Part shown: one piece after another, positions 1-6,748 of the stretch | Layout: each line of letters starts with the position of its first letter | Position numbering within the stretch: position 1 is the first letter of the stretch | Source of the DNA: Alphaproteobacteria bacterium | GTDB lineage: Bacteria > Pseudomonadota > Alphaproteobacteria > Sphingomonadales > Sphingomonadaceae | Length of the DNA stretch: 8,234 nt | Assembly: GCA_016650315.1 (NCBI GenBank) | Contig: JAENVZ010000119.1 | Span: 1 to 8,234, forward strand | Direction of reading: 5' to 3' | The notes under the pieces: model-generated | What the model was told of the DNA's origin: nothing | What the model saw: the letters and a program-made list of their open reading frames with translations, nothing else | Database searches by the model: none | Translations under genes and position numbers: made by a program

Positions 1-1
1 G

Positions 2-142
2 ACGGTGCAGCTCGACGGCAATGCGGCACAGGCCGACGCCTATATCAGTGGCAAGCCGCTTTGGCGGCAGAGCGAGCCGGACGAGGATCATTGGCTGGCG
101 CAACAGATCGCCGGCGACATTGCCGCATGGGTGCCCCGTTGA
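2..142 (+). CDS. C-terminal fragment, probable exosortase A system-associated hydrolase 2
   Basis: Frame 2 is open from the window edge to a TGA at 140-142 and gives 46 residues, including GKPLWRQSEPDEDHW and ending in IAAWVPR. The gene begins outside the window, so no catalytic motif is visible. I assign it by context and by resemblance of the tail (a PLW-xx-xEP stretch followed by a short helix ending IAAW) to what I recall of sphingomonad hydrolase-2 proteins, alpha/beta hydrolases found beside exosortase A and exopolysaccharide genes. The following gene is a clear hydrolase 1 of the same system, and the two are normally adjacent. Its stop lies 16 bases inside that gene, so they are probably co-translated. 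The reading frame is fairly certain; the family name is inference. Confidence 0.55.
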   Translation, partial: TVQLDGNAAQADAYISGKPLWRQSEPDEDHWLAQQIAGDIAAWVPR

Positions 143-948
143 GGCGCCAGATCCATTTTTCCTGTCTGGGGCATCAACTTTCCGCCAGCATCGACGATGG
201 GCGGATGAACACGGGTCTGTTGATCGTGTCGGGCGGTAATGAAGTGCGTTCGGGCGCACACCGGGGCATGGCGAAACTGGCGGCGCGGCTGGCGCGTGAC
301 GGCTTTTCAGTGTTCCGTTTCGACCGGCGCGGCATTGGTGACAGCGAGGGAGAAAATGGCGGGTTCCTCTCATCGGGACCGGACATTGCGGCGGCTGCGT
401 CGGCTTTTCGCAAGGCCTGCCCGGAATTGGAACGGATTGTCGCGTTCGGCAATTGCGACGCGGCGACGGCGCTTGCCTTTTATCATGACCCTGACGACAT
501 CGCGGCGTTGTTGCTCGCCAACCCCTGGGTGATCGAACATGATGGCGGCCTGCCTTCGCCGGTAGCGATTCGTCAGCGTTACCGGACCCGGCTGCGCAGT
601 CCGCGCAAGCTGTGGGGATTGCTGACGGGGCAGGTCGATCTGGGCAAGCTTTGGCAAGGGCTTTTGGCCGCACGCGGTGGCGGCAAGGAAAGTTCCATTG
701 CCCGCCAAATGGCACGCGCCCTGCATGACACGCCGCGTCCCGTCAGCTTCATCCTGGCTGAACAGGACAATACGGCTATGGCTTTTCAGGACGCCTGGAA
801 CCGGGCCGCCTTTGACGATTTGCGTGATTCAGGGCGGGGGCGGCTGGTGAAAATTTCTACAGCGTCACACAGCTTTGCCCGAACCGAAGATGCCGAGGCA
901 TTGTACCGGGCGGTTCGCAATATGCTGCATCATGTGGCGATGGGATAG
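127..948 (+). CDS. Exosortase A system-associated hydrolase 1 (alpha/beta hydrolase)
   Basis: This 273-residue alpha/beta-hydrolase fold protein resembles the TIGR03100 family, whose genes accompany exosortase A and exopolysaccharide/PEP-CTERM loci; its substrate is not known. An early strand LLIVSGGNE (31-39) is followed by RSGAHRGM (41-48), FRFDRRGIGDSEG (63-75) and the nucleophile-elbow region AFGNCDAA (106-113). The elbow has Cys110 where serine hydrolases have Ser. Asp214 (AEQD) and His248 (ASHSF) are plausible triad partners. I chose ATG 127 over ATG 61: it gives the usual N-terminus (a short beta strand, RQIHFSC, before LLIVSGG) and a 16-base overlap with the upstream gene, whereas starting at 61 adds 22 arginine-rich residues read through that gene. 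No strong Shine-Dalgarno precedes it, which fits translational coupling. It ends 8 bases from the convergent trxB stop. Confidence 0.85.
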   Translation: MGAPLRRQIHFSCLGHQLSASIDDGRMNTGLLIVSGGNEVRSGAHRGMAKLAARLARDGFSVFRFDRRGIGDSEGENGGFLSSGPDIAAAASAFRKACPELERIVAFGNCDAATALAFYHDPDDIAALLLANPWVIEHDGGLPSPVAIRQRYRTRLRSPRKLWGLLTGQVDLGKLWQGLLAARGGGKESSIARQMARALHDTPRPVSFILAEQDNTAMAFQDAWNRAAFDDLRDSGRGRLVKISTASHSFARTEDAEALYRAVRNMLHHVAMG

Positions 949-956
949 GCGCGGCC

Positions 957-1919
957 TTATTCTGCCGCTGCCATTTCGAAGTCAGCCTCTGCCAGAAACC
1001 GTTCGGCGTCCAGTGCGGCCATGCAGCCCATGCCAGCGGCAGTGACAGCCTGACGATAGATTTTGTCGGAAACGTCGCCAGCGGCAAAAACGCCGGGAAT
1101 GCTGGTCCGTGACGTGCCCTTTTCAACCAGCAGATAGCCCTCATCCATCGGCAATAGGCCTTCGAACAATTCGGTTGCGGGTTTGTGGCCAATGGCGACG
1201 AACGCGCCATCCGTCGCAATATGCGATTTTTCCCCCGTCACCGTGTCGATCAGGTCAACGCCGACCAGTCCTTCAGGATCGCCGTCGCCGACGAAACGGT
1301 CGACCGCCTTGTTCCACAACACCTTGATATTGGGATGCGCGAACAGGCGGTCCTGCAGGATTTTTTCCGCACGAAACGAATCGCGACGATGGATCAGCGT
1401 CACGTCATGGCTGTGGTTGGTGAGGTACAGCGCCTCTTCAACCGCGGTGTTGCCGCCGCCGATAACCACCACTTTCTTGCCGCGATAGAAAAAGCCGTCG
1501 CATGTGGCGCAGGCCGATACGCCCTTGCCCTGCAGCAATATCTCGCTTTCAAGGCCCAGCCATTTGGCCTGCGCGCCCGTCGCAATCACCAGCGCGTCGG
1601 CAAAATATTGGATGCCGCCGTCGCCAATCAGGCGGAATGGCCGCTTGGAAAGGTCCACTTCGACGATCTGGTCATACATCATCCGCGTGCCGACATGTTC
1701 GGCCTGCGCCTGCATTTCCTCCATCAACCATGGACCCTGAATAACGTCGCGGAAGCCGGGATAATTTTCAACGTCAGTCGTGATCGTCAACTGGCCGCCA
1801 GGTTGCAAGCCCTGAACGACGATCGGCGACAAACCTGCACGTGCGCCGTAAATGGCGGCGCTCAGGCCAGCGGGGCCGGAACCCAGGATCAGCAGGCGGG
1901 TCGAGTGCGTGGCGGTCAT
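957..1919 (-). CDS. trxB: Thioredoxin reductase (NADPH)
   Basis: This 320-residue protein has the full low-molecular-weight thioredoxin reductase pattern: FAD-binding GSGPAG (13-18), GGQLTITTDVENYPGF (41-56), redox-active CATC (Cys137, Cys140) followed by DG, NADPH-binding GGGNTA (154-159) with HRRD.FRA (177-184), and the C-terminal FAD motif FAAGDV (278-283). It transfers electrons from NADPH through FAD and the Cys pair to thioredoxin in the cytoplasm. The frame is open further upstream (to 1991), but the family N-terminus begins just before LLILGSGPAG, so ATG 1919 is preferred; its ribosome-binding site is weak (GGAAC, 5 bases upstream). Length is normal for TrxB. It lies 101 bases downstream of rdgB on the same strand and may be co-transcribed or have its own promoter. 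It converges on the hydrolase gene, with no hairpin terminator visible in the 8-base gap. Confidence 0.95.
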   Translation of the reverse strand: MTATHSTRLLILGSGPAGLSAAIYGARAGLSPIVVQGLQPGGQLTITTDVENYPGFRDVIQGPWLMEEMQAQAEHVGTRMMYDQIVEVDLSKRPFRLIGDGGIQYFADALVIATGAQAKWLGLESEILLQGKGVSACATCDGFFYRGKKVVVIGGGNTAVEEALYLTNHSHDVTLIHRRDSFRAEKILQDRLFAHPNIKVLWNKAVDRFVGDGDPEGLVGVDLIDTVTGEKSHIATDGAFVAIGHKPATELFEGLLPMDEGYLLVEKGTSRTSIPGVFAAGDVSDKIYRQAVTAAGMGCMAALDAERFLAEADFEMAAAE

Positions 1920-1962
1920 AAAGCGTTCCGGTTGTTTCTGGTGCGATTCGGTTGATGCCCGG

Positions 1963-1992
1963 AAATAGGGATTCGGGCGGTACAAGTGCAAG
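1963..1992 (-). promoter_or_regulatory. Tentative trxB promoter
   Basis: In the 101-base rdgB-trxB gap the minus strand reads CTTGCAC (1992-1986), then 17 bases, then CTATTT (1968-1963). The -35 matches a sigma-70 box poorly. CTTG with CCTATTT loosely resembles an alphaproteobacterial RpoH promoter, although the spacing is long. The start site would lie about 35 bases upstream of the trxB ATG. Read-through from rdgB could equally drive trxB. Confidence 0.22.
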
Positions 1993-2020
1993 TCTGGAAG
2001 GCGTAGAGTTTCTTTCTGCC

Positions 2021-2638
2021 CTAAAACACCGCAGCGACCAGCTTGGTAAAGGCGTCCGCCCGATGGCTCATGGCGTGCTTTTTCTCCGGGTCCATCTCGC
2101 CAAAGCTGATAGTGTGTCCTGTGGGCTGGAATATGGGGTCATAGCCAAAACCCTTGTCGCCGCGTGGCGGCCAGGTGACAAGGCCATCGACACGTCCTTC
2201 GAACACCTCGACATGCCCATCGGGCCATGCCAGCGCGAGAGCACAGATGAAATGCGCGTCATGCCCGACCTCTGGCCCCTTGGCGGTCAGATTGTCCCAG
2301 ACCAGCCGCATCGCCAGCTCGAAATCCTTGCTCGGTCCCGCCCAACGTGCGGAAAAAATGCCCGGTTCGTTGTTCAGCGCCTCAACGCACAGGCCGCTGT
2401 CGTCGGCCAGCGCGGGAAGGCCCGACAGATCAGCGGCCTGCAACGCCTTCAGTTCTGCATTGGCGATGAAGGTCGTGCCGGTTTCATCGGGTTCGGGCAG
2501 GCCCAGCGTTGCCGCCGAAACCGGCTCGATGCCATATGGATCAAGCAGCGCCCTGATTTCGCGCACCTTGCCCGCATTATGGCTGGCGATGACCAGCTTG
2601 CCGGGGTGCAGCTTGCGGATCGCCTGCTTTTCAATCAC
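2021..2638 (-). CDS. rdgB: RdgB/HAM1 family non-canonical purine NTP pyrophosphatase (dITP/XTP)
   Basis: This 205-residue enzyme hydrolyses dITP, ITP and XTP to the monophosphate and pyrophosphate, keeping deaminated purines out of DNA and RNA. Visible family motifs are [10 protein letters not shown] (19-28, the S-x-N-x-x-K substrate loop), TTFIANA (55-61), ADDSGL (78-83, containing the catalytic/metal-binding Asp), GFGYDPIF (163-170) and [10 protein letters not shown] (187-196). The start is a GTG at 2638-2636 that overlaps the rph stop as GTGA, a typical translationally coupled junction; no ATG suits better, since SHNAGK lies only 19 residues in. The likely ribosome-binding sequence, CAGGGCG, is part of the rph tail coding sequence. 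The rph-rdgB order is common in Alphaproteobacteria, where hemW often follows; here trxB follows instead. Confidence 0.95.
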   Translation of the reverse strand: MIEKQAIRKLHPGKLVIASHNAGKVREIRALLDPYGIEPVSAATLGLPEPDETGTTFIANAELKALQAADLSGLPALADDSGLCVEALNNEPGIFSARWAGPSKDFELAMRLVWDNLTAKGPEVGHDAHFICALALAWPDGHVEVFEGRVDGLVTWPPRGDKGFGYDPIFQPTGHTISFGEMDPEKKHAMSHRADAFTKLVAAVF

Positions 2639-3363
2639 CGCCCTGTCGCCCTGCCTGTAGCCACATCCTGCGCCGTGAAAATCTGGTTGCAGCCGATGCG
2701 GGCAAGGCGGAGGAGGCGCAGCAGCCCTTCTTCGTCATAACATTCGCCTTCTGCCGTTGCCTGCGCTTCGGCAATCTTGCCATCGCCAGTCAGCACGAAA
2801 TTGGCGTCTGCACCGGCGTTGCTGTCCTCGTCATAATCAAGGTCGAGCACGGGCGTGCCATTGTAAATGCCGCAACTGATCGCCGCGACCTTCTGGATGA
2901 TTGGATCTTGCGAAATCAATTTCTTCGCCAGCAGCGAATCAACAGCGAGGCGCAGCGCGACCCATGCGCCGCTGATGGACGCTGTGCGCGTGCCGCCGTC
3001 AGCCTGAATAACGTCGCAATCGAGCACGATCTGCCGTTCGCCCAGTTTCTTCATATCGACCACGGACCGCAGCGAGCGCCCAATCAGGCGCTGGATTTCC
3101 TGTGTGCGTCCCGATTGCTTTCCCTTGGCCGCCTCGCGGCTGCCGCGCGTGTGGGTGGCGCGGGGAAGCATACCATATTCGCCAGTGACCCAACCTTCGC
3201 CCTTGCCGCGCAGGAAAGGCGGGATTTTCTCCTCGACCGAGGCCGTGCACAGCACCCGTGTATTGCCAAAGCTGACAAGGCAGCTCCCTTCGGCATGAAT
3301 GGTGAAACCGGGTTCCATGGTGATGACCCGCATTTCATCGGGGGCGCGGCCGGATGGGCGCAT
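2635..3363 (-). CDS. rph: Ribonuclease PH
   Basis: RNase PH is a phosphorolytic 3'-to-5' exoribonuclease that trims tRNA 3' ends using inorganic phosphate; it forms a hexamer of the PNPase fold. The 242-residue product has RPSGR near the N-terminus, [10 protein letters not shown] (61-70), [14 protein letters not shown] (86-99), [16 protein letters not shown] (115-130, containing the phosphate-binding Arg126) and the acidic LDLDYDED (173-180). The frame is open to 3492, but ATG 3363 is chosen because AGGAGA lies 7 bases upstream and the protein then starts at the normal MRPSGR. The C-terminus ends in a direct repeat, ATGRATGR, encoded by a near-tandem duplication that also supplies the rdgB ribosome-binding region. 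Its stop overlaps the rdgB start by four bases. Confidence 0.96.
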   Translation of the reverse strand: MRPSGRAPDEMRVITMEPGFTIHAEGSCLVSFGNTRVLCTASVEEKIPPFLRGKGEGWVTGEYGMLPRATHTRGSREAAKGKQSGRTQEIQRLIGRSLRSVVDMKKLGERQIVLDCDVIQADGGTRTASISGAWVALRLAVDSLLAKKLISQDPIIQKVAAISCGIYNGTPVLDLDYDEDSNAGADANFVLTGDGKIAEAQATAEGECYDEEGLLRLLRLARIGCNQIFTAQDVATGRATGR

Positions 3364-3370
3364 GTGATTT

Positions 3371-3376
3371 TCTCCT
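3371..3376 (-). promoter_or_regulatory. Ribosome-binding site of rph
   Basis: AGGAGA on the minus strand, 7 bases before ATG 3363. It fixes the rph start against the longer open frame reaching 3492. Confidence 0.8.
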
Positions 3377-3495
3377 GTGGCTATTTGCGAAGGGGCTTTA
3401 GCGCGTGTCCCGCGTGCTTGCCAGTGGGGCGGGAAATATATGCCCCTTGGCGTGGAATGGGTGTATGAAGTGCGCAGAAACACGGAAGGCATGGC

Positions 3496-3696
3496 ATGAA
3501 AGCACTTTCACTGGCCGTACGCATTCTCGGTGTCCTGATGCTGCTGATGGGTTTGTTGTGGGTCGGTCAGGGGTTCGGTATCATCCGATGGCCAGCCGAC
3601 AGCTTCATGATCGACATGCGGCCATGGGTATGGCGCGGCGCGATTCTGGCCCTTGTCGGGTTGGCATTGATATGGATTTCGCGGCGGATGAAGTGA
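3496..3696 (+). CDS. Small two-helix inner-membrane protein, unknown function
   Basis: This 66-residue hydrophobic protein starts at ATG 3496 with a good ribosome-binding site (GGAAGG, 3484-3489, 6 bases upstream). It has two predicted membrane segments: about residues 6-24 ([19 protein letters not shown]) and 47-62 ([16 protein letters not shown]). They flank a short polar loop with an RWPADSFM motif and a second Trp-rich stretch, RPWVWR. The tail, SRRMK, is basic; by the positive-inside rule both ends would face the cytoplasm, putting the loop in the periplasm. I do not recognise a named family. It is divergent from rph across 132 bases and lies 39 bases ahead of hrcA in the same direction, so it may be co-transcribed with hrcA-grpE. 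No cysteine or catalytic motif is present. Confidence 0.75.
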   Translation: MKALSLAVRILGVLMLLMGLLWVGQGFGIIRWPADSFMIDMRPWVWRGAILALVGLALIWISRRMK

Positions 3697-3700
3697 GTTA

Positions 3701-3729
3701 TTGAGCCTGTGCCGACCATTGCTTAGATA
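3701..3729 (+). promoter_or_regulatory. Weak candidate hrcA promoter
   Basis: TTGAGC (3701-3706) is followed 16-17 bases later by TTAGAT/TAGATA (3723-3729). Transcription would begin at about 3736, the hrcA ATG itself, giving a leaderless message. That would fit the poor Shine-Dalgarno at hrcA. The -10 match is weak, and read-through from the small membrane gene is the alternative. No CIRCE inverted repeat (TTAGCACTC-N9-GAGTGCTAA) is present here. Confidence 0.25.
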
Positions 3730-3735
3730 GAGGCC

Positions 3736-4779
3736 ATGACAATCGCCCCCATCAGCGAATTGAACGACCGCGCGCGCGATATTTTTCGCGTCGTCGTCGA
3801 AAGTTATCTGGGCACCGGCGTGCCGGTGGGATCGCGCACGATCAGTAAACTGGCCGGGCTGAACCTTTCGCCCGCGTCCATTCGCAATGTCATGCAGGAT
3901 CTGGAGGAACTGGGCCTGCTGGCCGCGCCGCACACGTCGGCGGGACGGATGCCGACGGAAAGCGGTTTGCGCCTGTTTGTCGATGGTATGATGCAGGCGG
4001 CCGAACCTTCGGTCGAGGAAAGGCGTGCGATCGAATCGCAGGTGTCCGAAGGCGGGCCGATAGAAGAGGCGTTGAGCGCGGCGACGGCAGTTCTGTCGGG
4101 CCTTTCCGCCTGTGCCGGGATCGTGCTGGTGCCAAAGCGGGAGCCGGTATTGCGTCAATTCGGCTTTGTGTCCCTGTCAGAGCGACAGGCGCTGGCTGTG
4201 CTGGTTGGGGATGACGGCAGCGTAGAAAATCGCGTCGTGGACCTGCCCCCCGGTATTGGTGCTTCTGCCCTCAACGAAGCCGCCAATTATGTCAGCCGGC
4301 AATTTGCGGGCCTGACGCTGGCGCAGGCGCAAATCCTGCTTCAACAGGATATAGAGGCTGGACGCGCGGCGCTGGACAGCGCCAGCCGGGAACTGGTCGA
4401 ACGAGGCCTTGCCGTCTGGTCGGCCGATAGTGAGCATAGGCCGGTGCTGATCGTGCGCGGACAGGCGAACCTGATTGATGAAAGCACGGGCGAAGATCTT
4501 GAGCGCGTGCGACAGCTTCTCGGCGAATTGGAGGACAAGGAGGAAATTTTCCGTCTGCTCGACAATGCGCGCAAGGGCAGCGCCACGAAAATTTTCATCG
4601 GATCGGAAAATAAACTTTTCTCGCTTTCCGGCTCATCCGTGATAGCAGCCCCCTACCGTAGCGCCGACGGGCGCGTAGTCGGCGTAGTGGGCGTTATTGG
4701 CCCGACACGCTTGAACTATGCGCGGGTCGTGCCCATGGTGGATTTCACTGCACAGACTTTATCGAGATTGATGAGATGA
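3736..4779 (+). CDS. hrcA: Heat-inducible transcription repressor HrcA
   Basis: HrcA binds CIRCE operators and represses chaperone genes, classically groESL, with GroEL assisting its folding. The 347-residue product has the expected N-terminal winged helix: DRARDIFRVVVESYL (11-25), PVGSRTISK (30-38), LSPASIRNVMQDLEELG (44-60) and the wing HTSAGRMPTESG.R.FVD (66-83). A central GAF-like region follows, then the conserved C-terminal block IGPTRLNYARVVPMVDF (321-337). Length is normal for the family. The start at ATG 3736 is the only one that preserves the N-terminus; the AGAGG just ahead is too close to be a good ribosome-binding site. It overlaps grpE by ATGA, so the two are coupled. The hrcA-grpE order is typical of Alphaproteobacteria. 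Confidence 0.95.
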   Translation: MTIAPISELNDRARDIFRVVVESYLGTGVPVGSRTISKLAGLNLSPASIRNVMQDLEELGLLAAPHTSAGRMPTESGLRLFVDGMMQAAEPSVEERRAIESQVSEGGPIEEALSAATAVLSGLSACAGIVLVPKREPVLRQFGFVSLSERQALAVLVGDDGSVENRVVDLPPGIGASALNEAANYVSRQFAGLTLAQAQILLQQDIEAGRAALDSASRELVERGLAVWSADSEHRPVLIVRGQANLIDESTGEDLERVRQLLGELEDKEEIFRLLDNARKGSATKIFIGSENKLFSLSGSSVIAAPYRSADGRVVGVVGVIGPTRLNYARVVPMVDFTAQTLSRLMR

Positions 4780-5333
4780 CTGAAGACAAGAAGATGCAAC
4801 AGGACACTGAGATCGCTGAAGATTTCCGTGAGGATGGCGCCGAAGGGTCCGGCGAAGCGTCGGGGCTGGACCGGCTGGGCGAACTGGAGGCTGATCTGGA
4901 GCGGGCGCGGCAGGACATTCTGTATGCGCAGGCCGATACCCAGAATGTGCGACGCCGTTTGGAAAAGGAAATTCAGGACGCGCGCGCCTATGCGTCCACA
5001 GCATTTGCCCGTGATGTCCTATCGGTATCCGACAACCTTGGCCGTGCGCTGGCTGCGATCCCTGCCGAACTGCACGAAGATGAAAAGTGGAAGGGTCTTA
5101 TTGCCGGGTTGGAAGCGACTGGCAAGGAGCTGGAAAGCGCATTCCGCAAGAATGGTATCGAGAAGATCGAGGCGATGGGACAAATGCTCGATCCCAACCG
5201 GCATCAGGCGATGATCGAAATGGCCAGCGACGCAGAACCCGGCACCATCGTGCAGGAAATGCAGGCCGGATACATGATCAAGGATCGTCTGCTCCGCCCC
5301 GCGCTGGTCGCTGTGGCGAAAAAGCCGGAGTAA
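4776..5333 (+). CDS. grpE: Nucleotide exchange factor GrpE (Hsp70 co-chaperone)
   Basis: GrpE is a homodimeric cytoplasmic factor that releases ADP from DnaK. The 185-residue product has an acidic, disordered N-terminus (1-30) and a long helix or coiled coil (about 32-72) containing AQADTQNVRRRLEKE (51-65). The four-helix dimerisation region follows, then the C-terminal beta domain with LDPNRHQAM (138-146) and the GrpE signature IVQEMQAGYMIKDRLLRPALV (158-178). All are at their usual positions and the length is normal. Its ATG lies within the hrcA stop (ATGA, 4776-4779), implying translational coupling. Its partner dnaK begins 2.5 kb further on, on the same strand, separated by three minus-strand genes. 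The 17 bases to the convergent dioxygenase stop contain no clear hairpin terminator. Confidence 0.96.
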   Translation: MTEDKKMQQDTEIAEDFREDGAEGSGEASGLDRLGELEADLERARQDILYAQADTQNVRRRLEKEIQDARAYASTAFARDVLSVSDNLGRALAAIPAELHEDEKWKGLIAGLEATGKELESAFRKNGIEKIEAMGQMLDPNRHQAMIEMASDAEPGTIVQEMQAGYMIKDRLLRPALVAVAKKPE

Positions 5334-5350
5334 GGTTCAGATCGAATAGC

Positions 5351-6526
5351 TCAGATCGTTTGGGCCCGGTTCTCGTCGCGGTGTTTTTTCAAATAGCGCA
5401 TGAACGGGGTGCCGCCGGTGCCGACATCGGTGTCATTCCCGCTACCTGATACAGTCTGCTTGTTGATATAGCTGGCCGCATATTCCAGGTGGCGGGTGCG
5501 AAAGCGGGCGACCTGTTCGACGCAGGCGTTGAAGGCCGCCCTGATCTGCGCCCCGCCATCGGCGATGCAAAAGGCGCGCAGCGTGCTGGATTGCGCAATG
5601 TCTTCAATAAAGCGGCGATGCAGCGGCGGGCGATAGCTGTGCAATTCTTTCAGAAATTCGCGCAGCGCATCATGTTCATGGGTGATGTCAAACAACGCAT
5701 CCATGGCAGGGACGATGGAGCTTTGTGATCCTGTCTGACCGCAAAAGGCCTGCGGCTTGCCGCCAAAGCGTGCGACGCCTTCATAGATCAGGCCCTTGCC
5801 CAGTGCGGGATTATTTTTCCAGCCATGGATGTAGGGGCGCACTCGCTGGAAATAAATGGCTGGATCACATCGTTCCGGCATACGGTCGAACAGGGCGTTG
5901 ATCTGGTCCCAGACCGTGTTCATTTCGATGAGCAGCGTGGTTACGCGGTCGCTGTCGCCAGCACTGGAGGCTTCGACAAGCTGCACCGCCTGGCCAAGTG
6001 TGCGGCCAGCCTGCGCTTCAATGGCGACATGGATCAGGACAAACCAGTTTTCATCCTGCCCGCCCAGAAAATTCTGCACCATGCGGATATTGTCGAGCGC
6101 GATCGGTGCGGCCTTGTCCACCCGCGCCCAATTGTCGAGCACATAAGCGGAATAGGGGAGCAAGGGGTGCTGTCCCAGCGCATCGGCAAGCGCGACGATG
6201 GGGACTGCCAGATTGGCGGGCAGGTGGTCGGGGGGGCGCTTTTCGCCCCAGATATAGGCCTGGACCAGAAAGGCATATCGCACCATGGCGACACGAATCT
6301 GCGCCTCATCCCCTCCGATGATGAACTGACGCAGGTCCAGCAGTGGCAGTGCGTCCAGCCAGTGCCGTACCCGGCCCGTCGTGAGCAGCCCGGACAGCTT
6401 TTCTGCTGCATGGACGATAGGATCGAACAAGCTGGGCAGGACAATATCGTCCATTTCGAAAGCCGCCAGAAAACCGCGCTCCGCCGTCAGGCCATAATGG
6501 CTGAGCTGCTTGAGGGGGCGATTCAT
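5351..6526 (-). CDS. Indoleamine 2,3-dioxygenase family haem protein
   Basis: This 391-residue protein matches the indoleamine 2,3-dioxygenase family, haem enzymes that open the indole ring of L-tryptophan with O2 to give N-formylkynurenine. Landmarks in order are LPYSAYVLDNW (123-133), ENWFVLIHVAIEA (159-171), YFQRVRPYIHGWKNNP (225-240), GQTGSQSS (263-270), ELHSYRPPLHR (294-304), RTRHLEYA (343-350) and GTGGTPFMRYLKK (369-381). By hand alignment to human IDO1, His346 is the proximal haem ligand, Arg230 corresponds to Arg231 and GTGGT matches the substrate-side loop, but His166 sits where human IDO1 has Ser167. ATG 6526 has AGAGGA 4 bases upstream. The gene is alone on its strand, convergent with grpE, with no kynurenine-pathway neighbour visible. 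The family is secure; tryptophan as the substrate is inferred. Confidence 0.9.
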   Translation of the reverse strand: MNRPLKQLSHYGLTAERGFLAAFEMDDIVLPSLFDPIVHAAEKLSGLLTTGRVRHWLDALPLLDLRQFIIGGDEAQIRVAMVRYAFLVQAYIWGEKRPPDHLPANLAVPIVALADALGQHPLLPYSAYVLDNWARVDKAAPIALDNIRMVQNFLGGQDENWFVLIHVAIEAQAGRTLGQAVQLVEASSAGDSDRVTTLLIEMNTVWDQINALFDRMPERCDPAIYFQRVRPYIHGWKNNPALGKGLIYEGVARFGGKPQAFCGQTGSQSSIVPAMDALFDITHEHDALREFLKELHSYRPPLHRRFIEDIAQSSTLRAFCIADGGAQIRAAFNACVEQVARFRTRHLEYAASYINKQTVSGSGNDTDVGTGGTPFMRYLKKHRDENRAQTI

Positions 6527-6557
6527 TTATTCCTCTCACATATTATTTTAATGCGCG

Positions 6558-6566
6558 ATCATAGCA
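6558..6566 (-). promoter_or_regulatory. Candidate extended -10 promoter of the dioxygenase gene
   Basis: The minus strand reads TGC-TATGAT (6566-6558), an extended -10 with five of six consensus bases, in a locally AT-rich patch. No good -35 lies 17 bases upstream, as expected for an extended -10. The start would be near 6551, leaving a leader of about 25 bases that includes the AGAGGA ribosome-binding site at 6531-6536. Confidence 0.4.
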
Positions 6567-6648
6567 TATTAAAACAAGATGGGGAATGACGGCTGTGCTG
6601 AAAGATAGCTGGTTTTGGGCTTTTTGCGACGTTCAGTAACAAGATGAA

Positions 6649-6731
6649 TTGTGTTCCTGCGAAAGCAGGAACCCAGGGTTGCAAGCACCGCGCCAAGGTT
6701 CCCTGGACTCCTGCCTTCGCAGGAGCACGAC
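6649..6731. repeat. Inverted pair of REP-like palindromic repeats
   Basis: Unit 1 contains a perfect 8-bp stem, GTTCCTGC-GAAA-GCAGGAAC (6653-6672), followed by CCAGGG (6673-6678). Unit 2 is the reverse complement with a few changes: CCCTGG (6701-6706), then CTCCTGC-CTTC-GCAGGAG (6708-6725). Outer TTGTG and CACGA also correspond, so the whole 83 bases can fold as one long hairpin with a 22-base centre, or as two small hairpins. The core resembles a dispersed intergenic repeat common in sphingomonad genomes (known from general familiarity, not checked here). It lies just downstream of the stop of the minus-strand HExxH gene and could help end that transcript or protect its 3' end, though neither hairpin carries a typical U tract on that strand. 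Confidence 0.8.
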
Positions 6732-6748
6732 GTCACTTCAACTGCAAT

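Larger units (their letters stand above)
6527..6748. other. Intergenic region between the dioxygenase and HExxH genes
   Basis: These 222 bases contain no supportable gene. The left third (6538-6580) is AT-rich and probably holds the promoter and leader of the minus-strand dioxygenase gene. The middle (6582-6648) has no recognisable signal. The right part is filled by the inverted REP-like pair, which ends about 18 bases from the stop codon of the HExxH gene. Confidence 0.7.

Noticed and set aside
61..126. Upstream ATG extending hydrolase 1 by 22 residues
   Set aside because: The extension is Arg-rich, read entirely through the preceding gene, and not part of the family N-terminus.
949..956. 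Shared terminator between hydrolase 1 and trxB
   Set aside because: The gap is 8 bases with no stem-loop and no U tract.
1185..1955. 256-codon open frame on + opposite trxB
   Set aside because: It is antisense to a complete trxB with every family motif; its translation is Arg/Ala-rich with no recognisable domain, as expected for a shadow frame in GC-rich DNA.
1952..2740. 262-codon open frame on + opposite rdgB and the rph tail
   Set aside because: It spans two well-identified minus-strand genes and shows no motif of its own.
3508..4158. 216-codon open frame on - opposite the small membrane gene and hrcA
   Set aside because: It is low-complexity, His/Arg-rich and antisense to the HrcA winged helix.
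5334..5360. Short direct repeat CAGATCG between the grpE and dioxygenase stops
   Set aside because: Two 7-base copies without dyad symmetry form no hairpin; likely chance.
5825..6589. 254-codon open frame on + opposite the IDO-family gene
   Set aside because: The minus strand has continuous IDO-family motifs across the same bases; the plus frame has no recognised domain.
6649..6731. CRISPR-like repeat pair
   Set aside because: Only two units, in opposite orientation, with no spacer series or cas gene nearby; REP-like hairpins explain it.
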